Positions 53,701 to 62,523 of a DNA stretch of 64,000 nucleotides are shown piece by piece. The stretch is taken from the NCBI RefSeq assembly GCF_019145475.1, contig NZ_JAHTKI010000001.1:496001-560000 (forward strand), written 5' to 3'. The notes under the pieces were generated by a model, which saw only the letters and a list, made by a program, of their open reading frames with translations, searched no databases and had not been told where the DNA came from. The stretch's first letter is position 1; every line of letters starts with the position of its first letter. The position numbers and the translations under genes are program-made. Source of the stretch: Pseudomonas botevensis (lineage in GTDB: Bacteria > Pseudomonadota > Gammaproteobacteria > Pseudomonadales > Pseudomonadaceae).

Positions 53701-56670
53701 GTGGAAGAAAGCAGCCTGGCGGTCAGCGAGCGGTTCTTCGCCGAGGCGCAGCAGGCCCACGAAGCGCTGATCAACATGCTCGACGAACTGGCCGCGGGCC
53801 AGGAAGTCACGCCGCAGCCACAACGCATTCGCGCCTTGCACGAACTGCTCGACGAAAGCCTCGACCCATCGGCCATGGGCCTGATCCGCAGCGACGGCAG
53901 CCGCACCCTGAGCATCCATGAGCTGGGCAGCGCCACCGCCCAATTGCATCAGCGCGCCAGCGACCTCGCGCCGGATGACGAAATCGTCGAGATCTTCCTC
54001 GAAGAAGCGGTGGACATCATCGACAGCGCCGACCAGGCCTTGCAGCGCTGGCTGAGCGATCCGGAAAATGCCGCGCCGCTGTCGTCGCTGCAACGGGACA
54101 TGCACACCCTCAAGGGTGGCGCGCGGATGGCCGAGGTCGATGCGGTGGGCGATCTGGCCCATGAGCTGGAGGGGCTTTATGGCGGTCTGGCGGACCGTCG
54201 TTACAGCCACAGTGCGGCATTGGAAAAACTGTTGCGCCACAGCCATGAACGGCTGGCGCTGTTCCTCGAACACTTGCACAACCATCAGCCACTGGACGAT
54301 GCGCAGGATCTGATCGAGGCCATTCAGCGCTTGCGGCACAGCGCCGCCGGCACGCCGCCAGCGGCTGAATCAGCCGTGGGGCATGAAGGTGCCGGGCACG
54401 ATCCGGAGCTGTTGGAGATCTTCCTCGAAGAAGGTTTCGACATCATCGAAAACTCCGGCGCGGCGCTCTCGCGCTGGCAAGCCGAGCCGGGCAATCGCCA
54501 GGAAGTGGAAACCCTGTTGCGCGACCTGCACACCCTCAAGGGCGGTGCGCGGATGGTGGAAATCGGCCCCATCGGCGACCTCGCCCATGAGTTGGAATAC
54601 CTCTACGAAAGCCTCTCCAGCGGCGTGCTGCATCCGAGTGCCGAGCTGTTTGCGCTGGTGCAGCGCAGCCACGACCGGCTGGCGCAAATGCTCGATGGGG
54701 TGCGCGCCGGGCAGCCGTGTCCGCCAGCGGATCGGCTGATCAGCGCGATCCAGAATTTCAGTCACCCGACCACACCGCAAATCCCGGCGCCGGTACTGCC
54801 GGTGGCGCTGAAAAGCGAGCCGGTCGCCGCACCCGCCGAGCCGGGCGCGGATATGGTCAAGGTCTCCGCCGAACTGCTCGACGAACTGGTCAACCTGGCT
54901 GGGGAAACCTCGATTTTCCGTGGTCGGATCGAGCAACAGGTCAACGATGCACAAGTCGCCCTGAACGAGATGGAAACCACCATCGAGCGGATGCGTGACC
55001 AGTTGCGCCGTCTCGATACGGAAACCCAGGGGCGGATTCTCAGCCGTCAGCAAGTGGACGCTGAACGCCTCGGCTACGAAGAGTTCGATCCGCTGGAAAT
55101 GGATCGCCACTCGCAGTTGCAGCAACTGTCCCGGGCGCTGTTCGAGTCGGCTTCCGACCTGCTCGATCTGAAGGAAACCCTCGATCGCCGCACCCACGAC
55201 GCGGAGAACCTGCTGCAACAACAGGGACGGATCAACACCGAGTTGCAGGAAGGCCTGATGCGCACGCGCATGGTGCCGTTCGAGCGCATGCTGCCGCGCC
55301 TCAAGCGCATCGTCCGCCAGGTGGCCGAAGAGCTGAACAAGGACGTGGCGTTCGTCGTCGGCAATGCCGAAGGCGAGATGGATCGCAATGTCCTCGAACG
55401 CATGGCCGCGCCGCTGGAACACATGCTGCGCAACGCCGTCGACCATGGCCTGGAGTCCGCCGAGGTGCGGCTGGCGGCGGGCAAACCGGCGCAGGGGCAG
55501 ATCACGCTCGACCTGTCCCGCGAGGGCGGCGACATCGTCTTCGACATCCGCGATGACGGTGCCGGCGTGCCGCTGGACGCGGTGCGGCGCAAGGCGGTCA
55601 AGCGCGGCTTGCTGGCGCCGGACGCGGACATCAGCGACCGCGACGTGTTGCAGTTCATCCTCCAGCCGGGCTTTTCCACCGCCGAAAAAATCACCCAGAT
55701 ATCCGGGCGCGGCGTGGGCATGGACGTGGTCCATGAAGAGGTGCGCCAGCTCGGCGGCAGCATGAGCATCGATTCGGTGCCGGGGCAGGGCGTGCATTTT
55801 CGCATTCGCCTGCCGTTCACCGTGTCGGTCAACCGCGCGCTGATGGTGCAGAGTGGCGAGGATCAGTACGCGATTCCGTTGAACACCATCGACGGTATCG
55901 TCCGCGTGCTGCCGAATGAACTGGAAGGGTTTTTCCATCTCGATCCACCGGTCTACGAGTACGGCGGCCAGCGTTACGAGCTGTGCTATCTGGGCGAATT
56001 GCTGAAGACCGCGCCGCGCCCCAAGTTGATCGGCCAGAGCCTGCCGGTGCCGGTGTTGCTGGTGCAATGCAACGAGCGTCACATCGCGGTGCAGGTCGAT
56101 GCCATGGCCGGCACCCGCGAGATCGTGGTCAAGAGCCTCGGCCCGCAGTTCGCGGCGGTGCAGGGCGTGTCCGGGGCGACGATTCTGGGCGATGGCCGGG
56201 TGGTGCTGATTCTCGATCTGCTGGCACCGATCCGCGCGATGCAGGTGCGCATGCCGCAACGTCCGGCCGGCCAGGAAGTCAGCAGCGAGCAGAAGAAGCC
56301 GCTGCTGGTGCTGGTGGTCGACGATTCGGTTACCGTGCGCAAGGTCACCAGTCGCCTGCTCGAGCGTCACGGCATGAACGTGCTGACCGCCAAGGACGGC
56401 GTCGACGCCATGCTGCTGCTCGAAGAGCACATGCCCGACGTCATGCTGCTGGACATCGAGATGCCGCGCATGGACGGTTTCGAAGTGGCGACCCAGGTGC
56501 GCCACGACGAGCGCCTGCAACACCTGCCGATCATCATGATCACCTCGCGCACCGGGCAAAAACACCGCGACCGCGCCATGGCCATCGGCGTCAACGACTA
56601 CCTCGGCAAGCCGTACCAGGAATCGGTGCTGCTCGAAAGCATCGCGCAATGGAGCAAGAAACATGCATGA
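50767..56670 (+). CDS. chpA: Hybrid chemotaxis histidine kinase ChpA (PilL)
   Basis: A 1967-residue CheA-type kinase of the Pil-Chp system. Four canonical Hpt sites read HTLKG at H670, H809, H1113 and H1255; degenerate Xpt-like sites appear at H49 (HQVHGS) and T475 (TQVRGA). The CheA core follows: dimerisation (~1360-1440), N box HMLRNAVDHGLES, G1 DIRDDGAGVP and G2 ISGRGVGMDVV; then a CheW-like domain (~1700-1840) and a receiver (~1845-1967, acceptor in MLLDIEMPRMDG). P. aeruginosa ChpA is near 2500 residues with eight Xpt domains, so this one is shorter. ATG 50767 follows GGAG; 50749 is an alternative. Confidence 0.95.
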   Translation: MGDRHDYVALEWVKGEIAETLKQAHQAIEIVLDDPQASAGLDECLTCIHQVHGSLQMVEFYGAALLAEEMEHLVDALQHERVSHRDEALHLLMQALSQLPTYLDRVQGARRDLPLVVLPLINDLRSARGESLLSETSLFSPQLPQLPPLSQEALALLEPAELPGVLRKLRQMLQMALVGLLREQDDQTHLGYLAKLFTRLEALSGNAPLSPLWQVASALVEGMREGRIANSPALRSLFKDADKELKRLLDQGMAGLNQPPPPELLKSLLFYIAKAEHPTGQMLTMKDRYSLDDALPDSAMVDEERARLAGPDRDAMRSVLVALCEELVRVKERLDLFVRSDRQHASDLDSLLAPLRQIADTLAVLGFGQPRKVIIDQLAVVLSLAQGHREPNDAILMDVAGALLYVEATLAGMVGTVEPESQDDSRLPTTDLTQIHQIVIKEARIGLQQAKDMIVDYIDADWDRQQLQGLPALLTQVRGALAMIPLSRAASLLEACNGFIREHLLLDPHEPGWQQLDHLADAISSLEYYLERLSDDPQAPSEQLLDVAQKSLARLGYFPSEQHVPLLDDRLSPGEALVMQDLQALDDPQVAQSLADVLASPVSAVNPPAQTTPGSLMPPPAGEEPVDDELREVFLEETEEVLAVLREYLPRWTAAPDDREALSELRRAFHTLKGSGRMVRALILGELAWALENLLNRVLESSVEPDSAVQQLLDDTVLLLPDLIAEFAINAQRQRHDVDQLAARAHALAKGDKPLPAEDVADVAALDPLLLEIFRNEAETHLASLNRFLDQAAEHVPLQASDELQRALHTLKGSASMAGVLPIAELAAPLDKLAREFKAHQLPLDLDEVELLLEAEGLFRIGLRQFRHDPLAPIVGAHSLIKRTEALLGERLDAVLNAPDRGSRIKRDPQLINNFLAQGMDILLDAENLLQRWQQHPGERQELSALLDELTTLGEGAHLADLLPVDVLCEALLDLYGAVEESSLAVSERFFAEAQQAHEALINMLDELAAGQEVTPQPQRIRALHELLDESLDPSAMGLIRSDGSRTLSIHELGSATAQLHQRASDLAPDDEIVEIFLEEAVDIIDSADQALQRWLSDPENAAPLSSLQRDMHTLKGGARMAEVDAVGDLAHELEGLYGGLADRRYSHSAALEKLLRHSHERLALFLEHLHNHQPLDDAQDLIEAIQRLRHSAAGTPPAAESAVGHEGAGHDPELLEIFLEEGFDIIENSGAALSRWQAEPGNRQEVETLLRDLHTLKGGARMVEIGPIGDLAHELEYLYESLSSGVLHPSAELFALVQRSHDRLAQMLDGVRAGQPCPPADRLISAIQNFSHPTTPQIPAPVLPVALKSEPVAAPAEPGADMVKVSAELLDELVNLAGETSIFRGRIEQQVNDAQVALNEMETTIERMRDQLRRLDTETQGRILSRQQVDAERLGYEEFDPLEMDRHSQLQQLSRALFESASDLLDLKETLDRRTHDAENLLQQQGRINTELQEGLMRTRMVPFERMLPRLKRIVRQVAEELNKDVAFVVGNAEGEMDRNVLERMAAPLEHMLRNAVDHGLESAEVRLAAGKPAQGQITLDLSREGGDIVFDIRDDGAGVPLDAVRRKAVKRGLLAPDADISDRDVLQFILQPGFSTAEKITQISGRGVGMDVVHEEVRQLGGSMSIDSVPGQGVHFRIRLPFTVSVNRALMVQSGEDQYAIPLNTIDGIVRVLPNELEGFFHLDPPVYEYGGQRYELCYLGELLKTAPRPKLIGQSLPVPVLLVQCNERHIAVQVDAMAGTREIVVKSLGPQFAAVQGVSGATILGDGRVVLILDLLAPIRAMQVRMPQRPAGQEVSSEQKKPLLVLVVDDSVTVRKVTSRLLERHGMNVLTAKDGVDAMLLLEEHMPDVMLLDIEMPRMDGFEVATQVRHDERLQHLPIIMITSRTGQKHRDRAMAIGVNDYLGKPYQESVLLESIAQWSKKHA

Positions 56671-57130
56671 GCGGCGCCATAACGCCCGCAGCAGTCAGCT
56701 CACCGGGCTGCTGCTGCCGCTGTCCGACCGCAACCTGATCCTGCCCAACGTCGCCGTCGCCGAACTGATCGACTACCAGGCCAGCGCCTTCGACCTCGAT
56801 ACGCCGCCGTGGTATCTGGGCCGCGTGACCTGGCGTGAACGGCAGATTCCATTGCTGAGTTTCGAGTCGGCGTGCGGCAACAAAATCGTCATCGGCGAGC
56901 GGGCGCGGATCGTCATCCTCAATGCCCTGGGTGGGTTGCCGGAGCTGAAGTTCATTGCCTTGCTGGTGCAGGGGATTCCCCGTTCCTACAAGCTCGACAG
57001 TCAGTTGAGTTATGTGGATGTGCCGTTGTGTGCCCTGGAGCAGGCGGCGGTGCAGGTGGGGGAGCAGGTGGCGAAGGTGCCGGATTTGTTGGCGCTGGAG
57101 AAGTTATTGGTGGATGCCGGACTGGTTTGA
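56663..57130 (+). CDS. chpC: CheW-like protein ChpC
   Basis: A 155-residue CheW-domain adaptor with LTGLLLPLSDRNLILPNVAVAEL in blocks, WYLGRVTWRERQIPLLSFE and a degenerate C-terminal half. It overlaps chpA by 8 bp. In P. aeruginosa ChpC is an accessory adaptor for Chp signalling. A CheB/CheR pair (chpB, pilK) is not seen between pilJ and chpA, where PilK and ChpB often lie. Confidence 0.9.
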   Translation: MHERRHNARSSQLTGLLLPLSDRNLILPNVAVAELIDYQASAFDLDTPPWYLGRVTWRERQIPLLSFESACGNKIVIGERARIVILNALGGLPELKFIALLVQGIPRSYKLDSQLSYVDVPLCALEQAAVQVGEQVAKVPDLLALEKLLVDAGLV

Positions 57131-57159
57131 GTCCACTTGAGTTTTGTGTCGCCCCCATT

Positions 57160-57335
57160 CCCCTCACCCCAGCCCTCTCCCGGAGGGAGAGGGGGCCGAC
57201 CGAGGTGTTGCGCTATCCATCGACCTGAGCCACCGAGTTGATTATGGATTCAGAGCAAATCGTTCAGGTCGTTGCAGCTTTCGAACATCCCCGATCAGTC
57301 CCCTCTCCCTCCGGGAGAGGGCTAGGGTGAGGGCG
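57160..57335. repeat. Inverted pair of CCCTCACCC/GGGTGAGGG repeats upstream of mdcA
   Basis: Left copy CCCCTCACCCCAGCCCTCTC from 57160 and inverted right copy ending GGGCTAGGGTGAGGGCG at 57335, with internal hairpins (CTCTCCCGGAGGGAGAG). It is the same family as 35783-35931 and fills much of the 311-bp gap 57131-57441 between chpC and mdcA. The remaining ~100 bp before mdcA should contain its promoter; no clear -35/-10 pair was picked. Confidence 0.82.
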
Positions 57336-57441
57336 CTTTTGATCGTTACGCTCAGCGTAATGATTCACCGCCGCGCTTGATTGATGCCCCCACCCCACGC
57401 TCCTAAGGTAGCTCCACGACAGCGAACCCCGTGGAGTGAGC

Positions 57442-59112
57442 ATGACAACAACAATTTCCCCCGACTCGCGCTGGACGCGGCGGCGTGACGAGAAACAGCG
57501 TCGCCTCGACCGGGTGCGTGGTCTGGCCGACGGTGCGGTGTTGCCAACCGACAGGATCGTCGCGGCGCTCGAAGCGCTGATCCTGCCCGGCGACCGCGTG
57601 GTGCTGGAAGGCAACAACCAGAAGCAGGCGGATTTCCTCTCCCGTGCCCTTGCCAAGGCTGATCCGCAGAAGCTCCACGACCTGCACATGATCATGCCCA
57701 GCGTCGGCCGCTCCGAGCACCTCGACCTGTTCGAACGGGGTATCGCCCGCAAGCTCGATTTCTCCTTTGCCGGCACCCAGAGCCTGCGCATCAGCCAGTT
57801 GCTCGAAGACGGCCTGCTGGAAATCGGCGCGATCCACACCTACATCGAACTCTACGCCCGACTGGTGGTGGACCTGATCCCCAACGTCGTACTCTCGGCC
57901 GGGTTCATGGCCGACCGCGCCGGCAACATCTACACCGGCCCGAGCACCGAAGACACGCCGGCGCTGATCGAACCGGCGGCATTCAGCGACGGCATCGTCA
58001 TCGTCCAGGTCAACCAGTTGGTCGACGACGTCAGCGAACTGCCACGGGTGGATATCCCGGCATCGTGGGTGGATTTCGTGGTGGTGGCGGACAAGCCGTT
58101 CTACATCGAACCGCTGTTCACCCGCGACCCTCGGCACATCAAGCCTGTGCATGTGCTGATGGCGATGATGGCGATCCGGGGCATCTACGAAAAACATAAC
58201 GTGCAGTCGCTCAACCACGGCATCGGTTTCAACACCGCCGCCATCGAGCTGATCCTGCCGACCTATGGCGAATCCCTCGGCCTCAAGGGCAAGATCTGTC
58301 GCAACTGGACGCTCAACCCGCACCCGACCCTGATCCCCGCCATCGAAAGCGGTTGGGTCGAGAGCGTGCATTGCTTCGGCACCGAACTGGGCATGGAAAA
58401 GTACATTGCCGCGCGCCCCGACGTGTTCTTCACCGGCCGCGACGGCTCGTTGCGTTCGAACCGGATGGTCTGCCAACTGGCCGGGCAATACGCGGTGGAT
58501 CTGTTTATCGGCGCCACTTTGCAGGTCGATGGCGACGGTCATTCCTCGACGGTCACCCGTGGCCGTCTTGCCGGTTTCGGTGGTGCGCCGAACATGGGCC
58601 ATGACCCGCGCGGACGTCGTCACGGCACCCCGGCGTGGCTCGACATGCGCCACGACGATTCGCAGCAACCGATGCTCGAACGCGGCAAGAAGCTGGTGGT
58701 GCAAATGGTCGAGACGTTCCAGGAGGGCGGCAAACCGACCTTCGTCGAAACCCTCGACGCCGTGGAGGTGGCGAAGAAAAGCGGCATGCCGCTGGCGCCG
58801 ATCATGATCTACGGCGACGACGTCACCCACCTGCTCACCGAAGAAGGCATCGCCTACCTGTACAAGGCCCGCTCGCTGGAAGAGCGCCAGGCAATGATCG
58901 CCGCCGTGGCCGGGGTCACCGCCATCGGTCTGCGGCACAACCCGAAAGACACCGAACGCATGCGCCGCGAAGGCTTGATCGCCTTGCCCGAAGACCTCGG
59001 CATCCGCCGCACCGACGCCACCCGCGAACTGCTGGCGGCGAAAAGCGTGGCCGATCTGGTCGAGTGGTCCGGCGGCCTCTACAACCCGCCCGCCAAGTTC
59101 AGGAGCTGGTAA
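57442..59112 (+). CDS. mdcA: Malonate decarboxylase alpha subunit
   Basis: A 556-residue acyl-carrier-protein transferase: swaps acetyl for malonyl on the MdcC phosphoribosyl-dephospho-CoA arm. It shows [16 protein letters not shown] and [15 protein letters not shown] near the N-terminus, then [25 protein letters not shown] in pieces, and [15 protein letters not shown] and [17 protein letters not shown] later, the CoA-transferase-like features of MdcA. ATG at 57442 follows GTGGAGTGAGC. First gene of the malonate operon. Confidence 0.96.
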   Translation: MTTTISPDSRWTRRRDEKQRRLDRVRGLADGAVLPTDRIVAALEALILPGDRVVLEGNNQKQADFLSRALAKADPQKLHDLHMIMPSVGRSEHLDLFERGIARKLDFSFAGTQSLRISQLLEDGLLEIGAIHTYIELYARLVVDLIPNVVLSAGFMADRAGNIYTGPSTEDTPALIEPAAFSDGIVIVQVNQLVDDVSELPRVDIPASWVDFVVVADKPFYIEPLFTRDPRHIKPVHVLMAMMAIRGIYEKHNVQSLNHGIGFNTAAIELILPTYGESLGLKGKICRNWTLNPHPTLIPAIESGWVESVHCFGTELGMEKYIAARPDVFFTGRDGSLRSNRMVCQLAGQYAVDLFIGATLQVDGDGHSSTVTRGRLAGFGGAPNMGHDPRGRRHGTPAWLDMRHDDSQQPMLERGKKLVVQMVETFQEGGKPTFVETLDAVEVAKKSGMPLAPIMIYGDDVTHLLTEEGIAYLYKARSLEERQAMIAAVAGVTAIGLRHNPKDTERMRREGLIALPEDLGIRRTDATRELLAAKSVADLVEWSGGLYNPPAKFRSW

Positions 59113-59984
59113 TGCACGCACTCAACCTGCAAGCGAGAAGCCTCAGCCTGGCCGAGCGTCTGGCGGATCTGGCGGTGGACGCGTTGATCGACGAGGCCGA
59201 CCTGTCACCGAAACCGGCGCTGGTCGACCGTCGTGGCAACGGTGCCCACAGCGATCTGCACCTGGGACTGATGCACGCCTCGGCGCTGGCCTTGTGGCCG
59301 GCGTTCAAGGAGATGGCCGAAGCGGCCATTGAGATCGGCGAAGTCGGTATGCCGCTGCGTGAGGCGATCGGTCGAATCGGTCGTGAAGGCGAGCAAGCCA
59401 TGCTCGCCACCACCCACGGCGTGAATACCCATCGCGGCGCGATCTGGGCGCTGGGTCTGTTGGTCAGCGCCGCCGCGCTGGCGCCACAGGCCAGCGGTGC
59501 CGGCGCGGTCACGTTGCGCGCCGCCCGCCTGGCGTTGCTGGAGGATCGCGATGCGCCGCGTCCAATGAGCCACGGCGCACAAGTCGCGCAACGCTACGGT
59601 GCCCGGGGCGCCCGCGAAGAAGCACAACTCGGCTTTCCCTCGGTGATGCAACGCGGCCTGCCGCAACTCAAACGCAGCCGCATCGCCGGTCATGGCGAAC
59701 AGAACGCCCGGCTCGACGCGTTACTGGCGATCATGACCGAACTGGCTGACACCTGCGTGCTGTACCGCGCCGGTGAACCAGGCCTGCACGCCATGCAGCA
59801 CGGTGCCCGGTCGGTACTCGACGCCGGTGGCAGCGCCAGCCTCGGTGGTCGCCGTCGCCTGCACGAACTGGATCAACAACTCATCGCATTGAATGCCTCG
59901 CCCGGTGGCGCCGCCGACTTGCTCGCCGCCACGCTGCTGCTCGACCGAATCGAGCGCGACGGCATCCTTCAGGGAGCGTTTTGA
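59112..59984 (+). CDS. mdcB: Triphosphoribosyl-dephospho-CoA synthase MdcB
   Basis: A 290-residue CitG-type enzyme making the prosthetic-group precursor from ATP and dephospho-CoA. It has the [18 protein letters not shown] block, [17 protein letters not shown] and GLPQLKRSR, all CitG/MdcB hallmarks. Its ATG overlaps the mdcA stop (TAATG). Confidence 0.95.
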   Translation: MHALNLQARSLSLAERLADLAVDALIDEADLSPKPALVDRRGNGAHSDLHLGLMHASALALWPAFKEMAEAAIEIGEVGMPLREAIGRIGREGEQAMLATTHGVNTHRGAIWALGLLVSAAALAPQASGAGAVTLRAARLALLEDRDAPRPMSHGAQVAQRYGARGAREEAQLGFPSVMQRGLPQLKRSRIAGHGEQNARLDALLAIMTELADTCVLYRAGEPGLHAMQHGARSVLDAGGSASLGGRRRLHELDQQLIALNASPGGAADLLAATLLLDRIERDGILQGAF

Positions 59985-60283
59985 TGGAAACCTTATCCTT
60001 TGAATTCCCCGCCGGGCAGCCGCCACGCGGTCGGGCGCTGGTGGGCTGTGTCGGCTCGGGCGACCTGGAAGTGCTGATCGAACCGGGTCTGGCCGGGCGC
60101 CTGACCATCAACGTGCAGACCTCGGTCAATGGCAGCGAACAGCGCTGGCAGCACCTGTTCGCGCGGATGTTCGATGGCACCACGCCGCCGGCCATGAGCA
60201 TCGATATCCACGACTTCGGCGCGACCCCCGGCGTGGTACGCCTGCGTCTGGAACAGGGCTTCGAGGAGATCGGCCATGACTGA
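59984..60283 (+). CDS. mdcC: Malonate decarboxylase acyl carrier protein (delta subunit)
   Basis: A 99-residue carrier with the modified serine expected in VGCVGSGDLEVLIEP (S~25) that takes the phosphoribosyl-dephospho-CoA group. No classical DSL motif, as usual for MdcC/CitD types. Overlaps mdcB by one base (TGATG) and mdcD by 8. Confidence 0.95.
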   Translation: METLSFEFPAGQPPRGRALVGCVGSGDLEVLIEPGLAGRLTINVQTSVNGSEQRWQHLFARMFDGTTPPAMSIDIHDFGATPGVVRLRLEQGFEEIGHD

Positions 60284-61127
60284 CAGCGCAGCGCTTCTGA
60301 ACAAGCACAGCTTCGTCGAACTCGGCGCGCGGCAACGGGCGAAAGCCTTGCTCGATGCCGGCAGCTTTCGCGAATTGCTCGATCCGTTTCAACGGGTCAT
60401 GTCGCCGTGGCTGGAGCGCCAGGGCGTGGTGCCCCAGGCCGATGATGGCGTGGTGATCGCCAAGGGCAGCCTCGACGGTTTGCCGGTGGTGATCGCCGCC
60501 ATCGAAGGCGCGTTCCAGGGCGGCAGCCTCGGCGAAGTCGGCGGGGCGAAGATTGCCGGTGCGCTGGAACTGGCCGCCGAGGACAACCGCAAGGGCATTG
60601 CGACCCGCGCGATCCTGCTGCTGGAAACCGGCGGCGTGCGCTTGCAGGAAGCCAACCTCGGACTGGCGGCGATTGCCGACATCCACGCGGCGATTGTCGA
60701 CTTGCAGCAATACCAGCCGGTGGTCGGCGTGGTGGCGGGCAGCGTCGGGTGTTTTGGCGGCATGTCGATTGCCGCCGGGCTGTGCAGTTATCTGCTGGTG
60801 ACCCAGGAAGCACGCCTCGGCCTCAACGGCCCGCAGGTCATCGAACAGGAAGCCGGAATCGAGGAATACGACTCTCGCGACCGCCCGTTCATCTGGAGCC
60901 TGACCGGTGGCGAGCAGCGTTTCGCCAGTGGCCTGGTGGATCGTTACGTCGCCGATGACGTGGCGCAGATTCGCGATCAGGTCGGCGAACTGCTGCAACA
61001 AGGCTTGCCGCCGCAACCGCGCAGCCAGCGTGCCGAATGGTTCCTGCAACGTCTGGCGGGCCTGGAAACCGGGCCGCAAATCGAACCGTCGATGGTTCGC
61101 GATCTGTATCAAGGAGAGCGCTCATGA
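60276..61127 (+). CDS. mdcD: Malonate decarboxylase beta subunit
   Basis: A 283-residue crotonase/carboxyltransferase-like subunit that, with MdcE, decarboxylates malonyl-S-ACP to acetyl-S-ACP. It has FQGGSLGEVGGAKIAGALELA, LLLETGGVRLQEAN and GVVAGSVGCFGGMSIAAGLC, resembling the acetyl-CoA carboxylase beta fold. Overlaps mdcE by ATGA. Confidence 0.95.
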   Translation: MTDSAALLNKHSFVELGARQRAKALLDAGSFRELLDPFQRVMSPWLERQGVVPQADDGVVIAKGSLDGLPVVIAAIEGAFQGGSLGEVGGAKIAGALELAAEDNRKGIATRAILLLETGGVRLQEANLGLAAIADIHAAIVDLQQYQPVVGVVAGSVGCFGGMSIAAGLCSYLLVTQEARLGLNGPQVIEQEAGIEEYDSRDRPFIWSLTGGEQRFASGLVDRYVADDVAQIRDQVGELLQQGLPPQPRSQRAEWFLQRLAGLETGPQIEPSMVRDLYQGERS

Positions 61128-61909
61128 GTGGCTATTCCCTGCGGGGCTTGAACTGGTTTAACGCCTTGAGCGCCGGCGCAAAAGCGCTGGATGGCCTGCC
61201 GCCGTCGCTGCGGGTGGCCGACGTGGCGCTCGGGCGTTTGCTGGCGGTGGTGGCCGATCCGGACAACCGTTTCCCCCGTGCCCGCAACGGCGAGGTGGGG
61301 CTGCTGGAAGGCTGGGGACTGGCGAAGGCCGTGGATGACGCCATCAGCGCCGACCGTGAGCAGACGCACAAGCGTCCGCTGATCGCCATCGTCGATGTAC
61401 CGAGTCAGGCCTACGGGCGTCGCGAAGAAGCCCTCGGCATTCATCAGGCCCTGGCCGGCGCGGCGGATGCCTATGCCCGTGCGCGACTGGCCGGGCATCC
61501 GGTGATCGCGCTGCTGGTGGGCAAGGCGATGTCCGGGGCGTTTCTCGCCCATGGCTATCAGGCCAACCGGCTGATTGCCCTGCGCGATCCGGGGGTGATG
61601 GTGCATGCGATGGGCAAGGCTTCGGCGGCACGAGTGACCTTGCGCAGTGTCGAGGAACTCGAAGCCCTGGCGTCCAGCGTGCCGCCCATGGCCTATGACA
61701 TCGACAGCTACGCCAGCCTCGGGCTGCTGTGGGAAACCCTGTCGGTGCAGCAGATCGAGCAACCGACGGCGGAGGATCTGGCGCGGGTGACCGAGTGCCT
61801 GAAGCAAGCCATCGGCGATGTCTCCAGCGGTGATCTGAGCAATCGTCTCGGCGCCACCAATCGCGCAGCTTCCAGCCGGGTGCGCGAATTGCTGAGGGCG
61901 CAGTGGTGA
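61124..61909 (+). CDS. mdcE: Malonate decarboxylase gamma subunit
   Basis: A 261-residue partner of MdcD with a carboxyltransferase alpha-like fold: PLIAIVDVPSQAYGRREEALGIHQAL and ALLVGKAMSGAFLAHGYQANRLIAL in the active-site region. Overlaps its neighbours by 4 bp on both sides. Start at ATG 61124, not the longer frame. Confidence 0.95.
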   Translation: MSGYSLRGLNWFNALSAGAKALDGLPPSLRVADVALGRLLAVVADPDNRFPRARNGEVGLLEGWGLAKAVDDAISADREQTHKRPLIAIVDVPSQAYGRREEALGIHQALAGAADAYARARLAGHPVIALLVGKAMSGAFLAHGYQANRLIALRDPGVMVHAMGKASAARVTLRSVEELEALASSVPPMAYDIDSYASLGLLWETLSVQQIEQPTAEDLARVTECLKQAIGDVSSGDLSNRLGATNRAASSRVRELLRAQW

Positions 61910-62523
61910 GCCTGCCACTGGCCCACGACCTGCTCTGGGGCATGACCCCGGCGCAGTTGCCGGCGGATGCGCCGCAGTGGGCCATCGACGCGCTGCGCGC
62001 CAGGCAACCGGTGGTGGTGCGCCGGGCGTTGAGCATCAATGGGCAGATTGCCGTGGGCCTGCGCGGGGTATCGCGCGAGCAGCGCCTGGCGGGGTTCATG
62101 GCGATCGATTCGATTGCGCACCGGCTCAGTCCTGAGGCGCTGTGTCATGTCGACAGCGCGCGTGATCTGCCGGTCCTGCGTGCCCTCAAGCAACTGCGGC
62201 CGATGCTCGATGACTGCGGTTGGGTGTGGGGTGTCAGCGGCAGTGTCGGGTTCGAGCTGGCGAGCGGGTTTGCCGCGATGCACGCGGCCAGCGATCTGGA
62301 TCTGATCCTGCGCACGCCACAATGGCTGGCGCGCAATCAGGCGCGCGAGCTGGTGGCGTTTTTCGATCAGGCTGAATGCCGGGTCGACCTGCAATTGCAG
62401 ACACCGTTCGGTGCGGTGGCGCTGCGTGAGTGGGCTGGCGCTTCCTCGCGGGTGCTGCTGAAAAATGCCCGGCAGGCCTGCCTGGTCAGCGATCCGTGGA
62501 ATCCGCAGGAGCAGGCCGCGTGA
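61906..62523 (+). CDS. mdcG: Phosphoribosyl-dephospho-CoA transferase MdcG
   Basis: A 205-residue nucleotidyltransferase that attaches the prosthetic group to MdcC (holo-ACP synthase). The catalytic pattern is GVSGSVGFELASG followed by ASDLDLILRTP with the paired Asp residues. It starts with GTG at 61906, overlapping the mdcE stop as GTGA, so translation is coupled and probably throttled. C-terminal region less conserved. Confidence 0.92.
   Translation: MSLPLAHDLLWGMTPAQLPADAPQWAIDALRARQPVVVRRALSINGQIAVGLRGVSREQRLAGFMAIDSIAHRLSPEALCHVDSARDLPVLRALKQLRPMLDDCGWVWGVSGSVGFELASGFAAMHAASDLDLILRTPQWLARNQARELVAFFDQAECRVDLQLQTPFGAVALREWAGASSRVLLKNARQACLVSDPWNPQEQAA

Noticed and set aside
51304..54339. 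1011-residue open frame on the minus strand inside chpA
   Set aside because: Mirror frame produced by GC-rich codons; no start context, no recognisable domain, and chpA motifs on the plus strand are unambiguous.
54370..56664. 764-residue minus-strand frame opposite the chpA kinase core
   Set aside because: His/Arg/Gln-rich shadow without domains.
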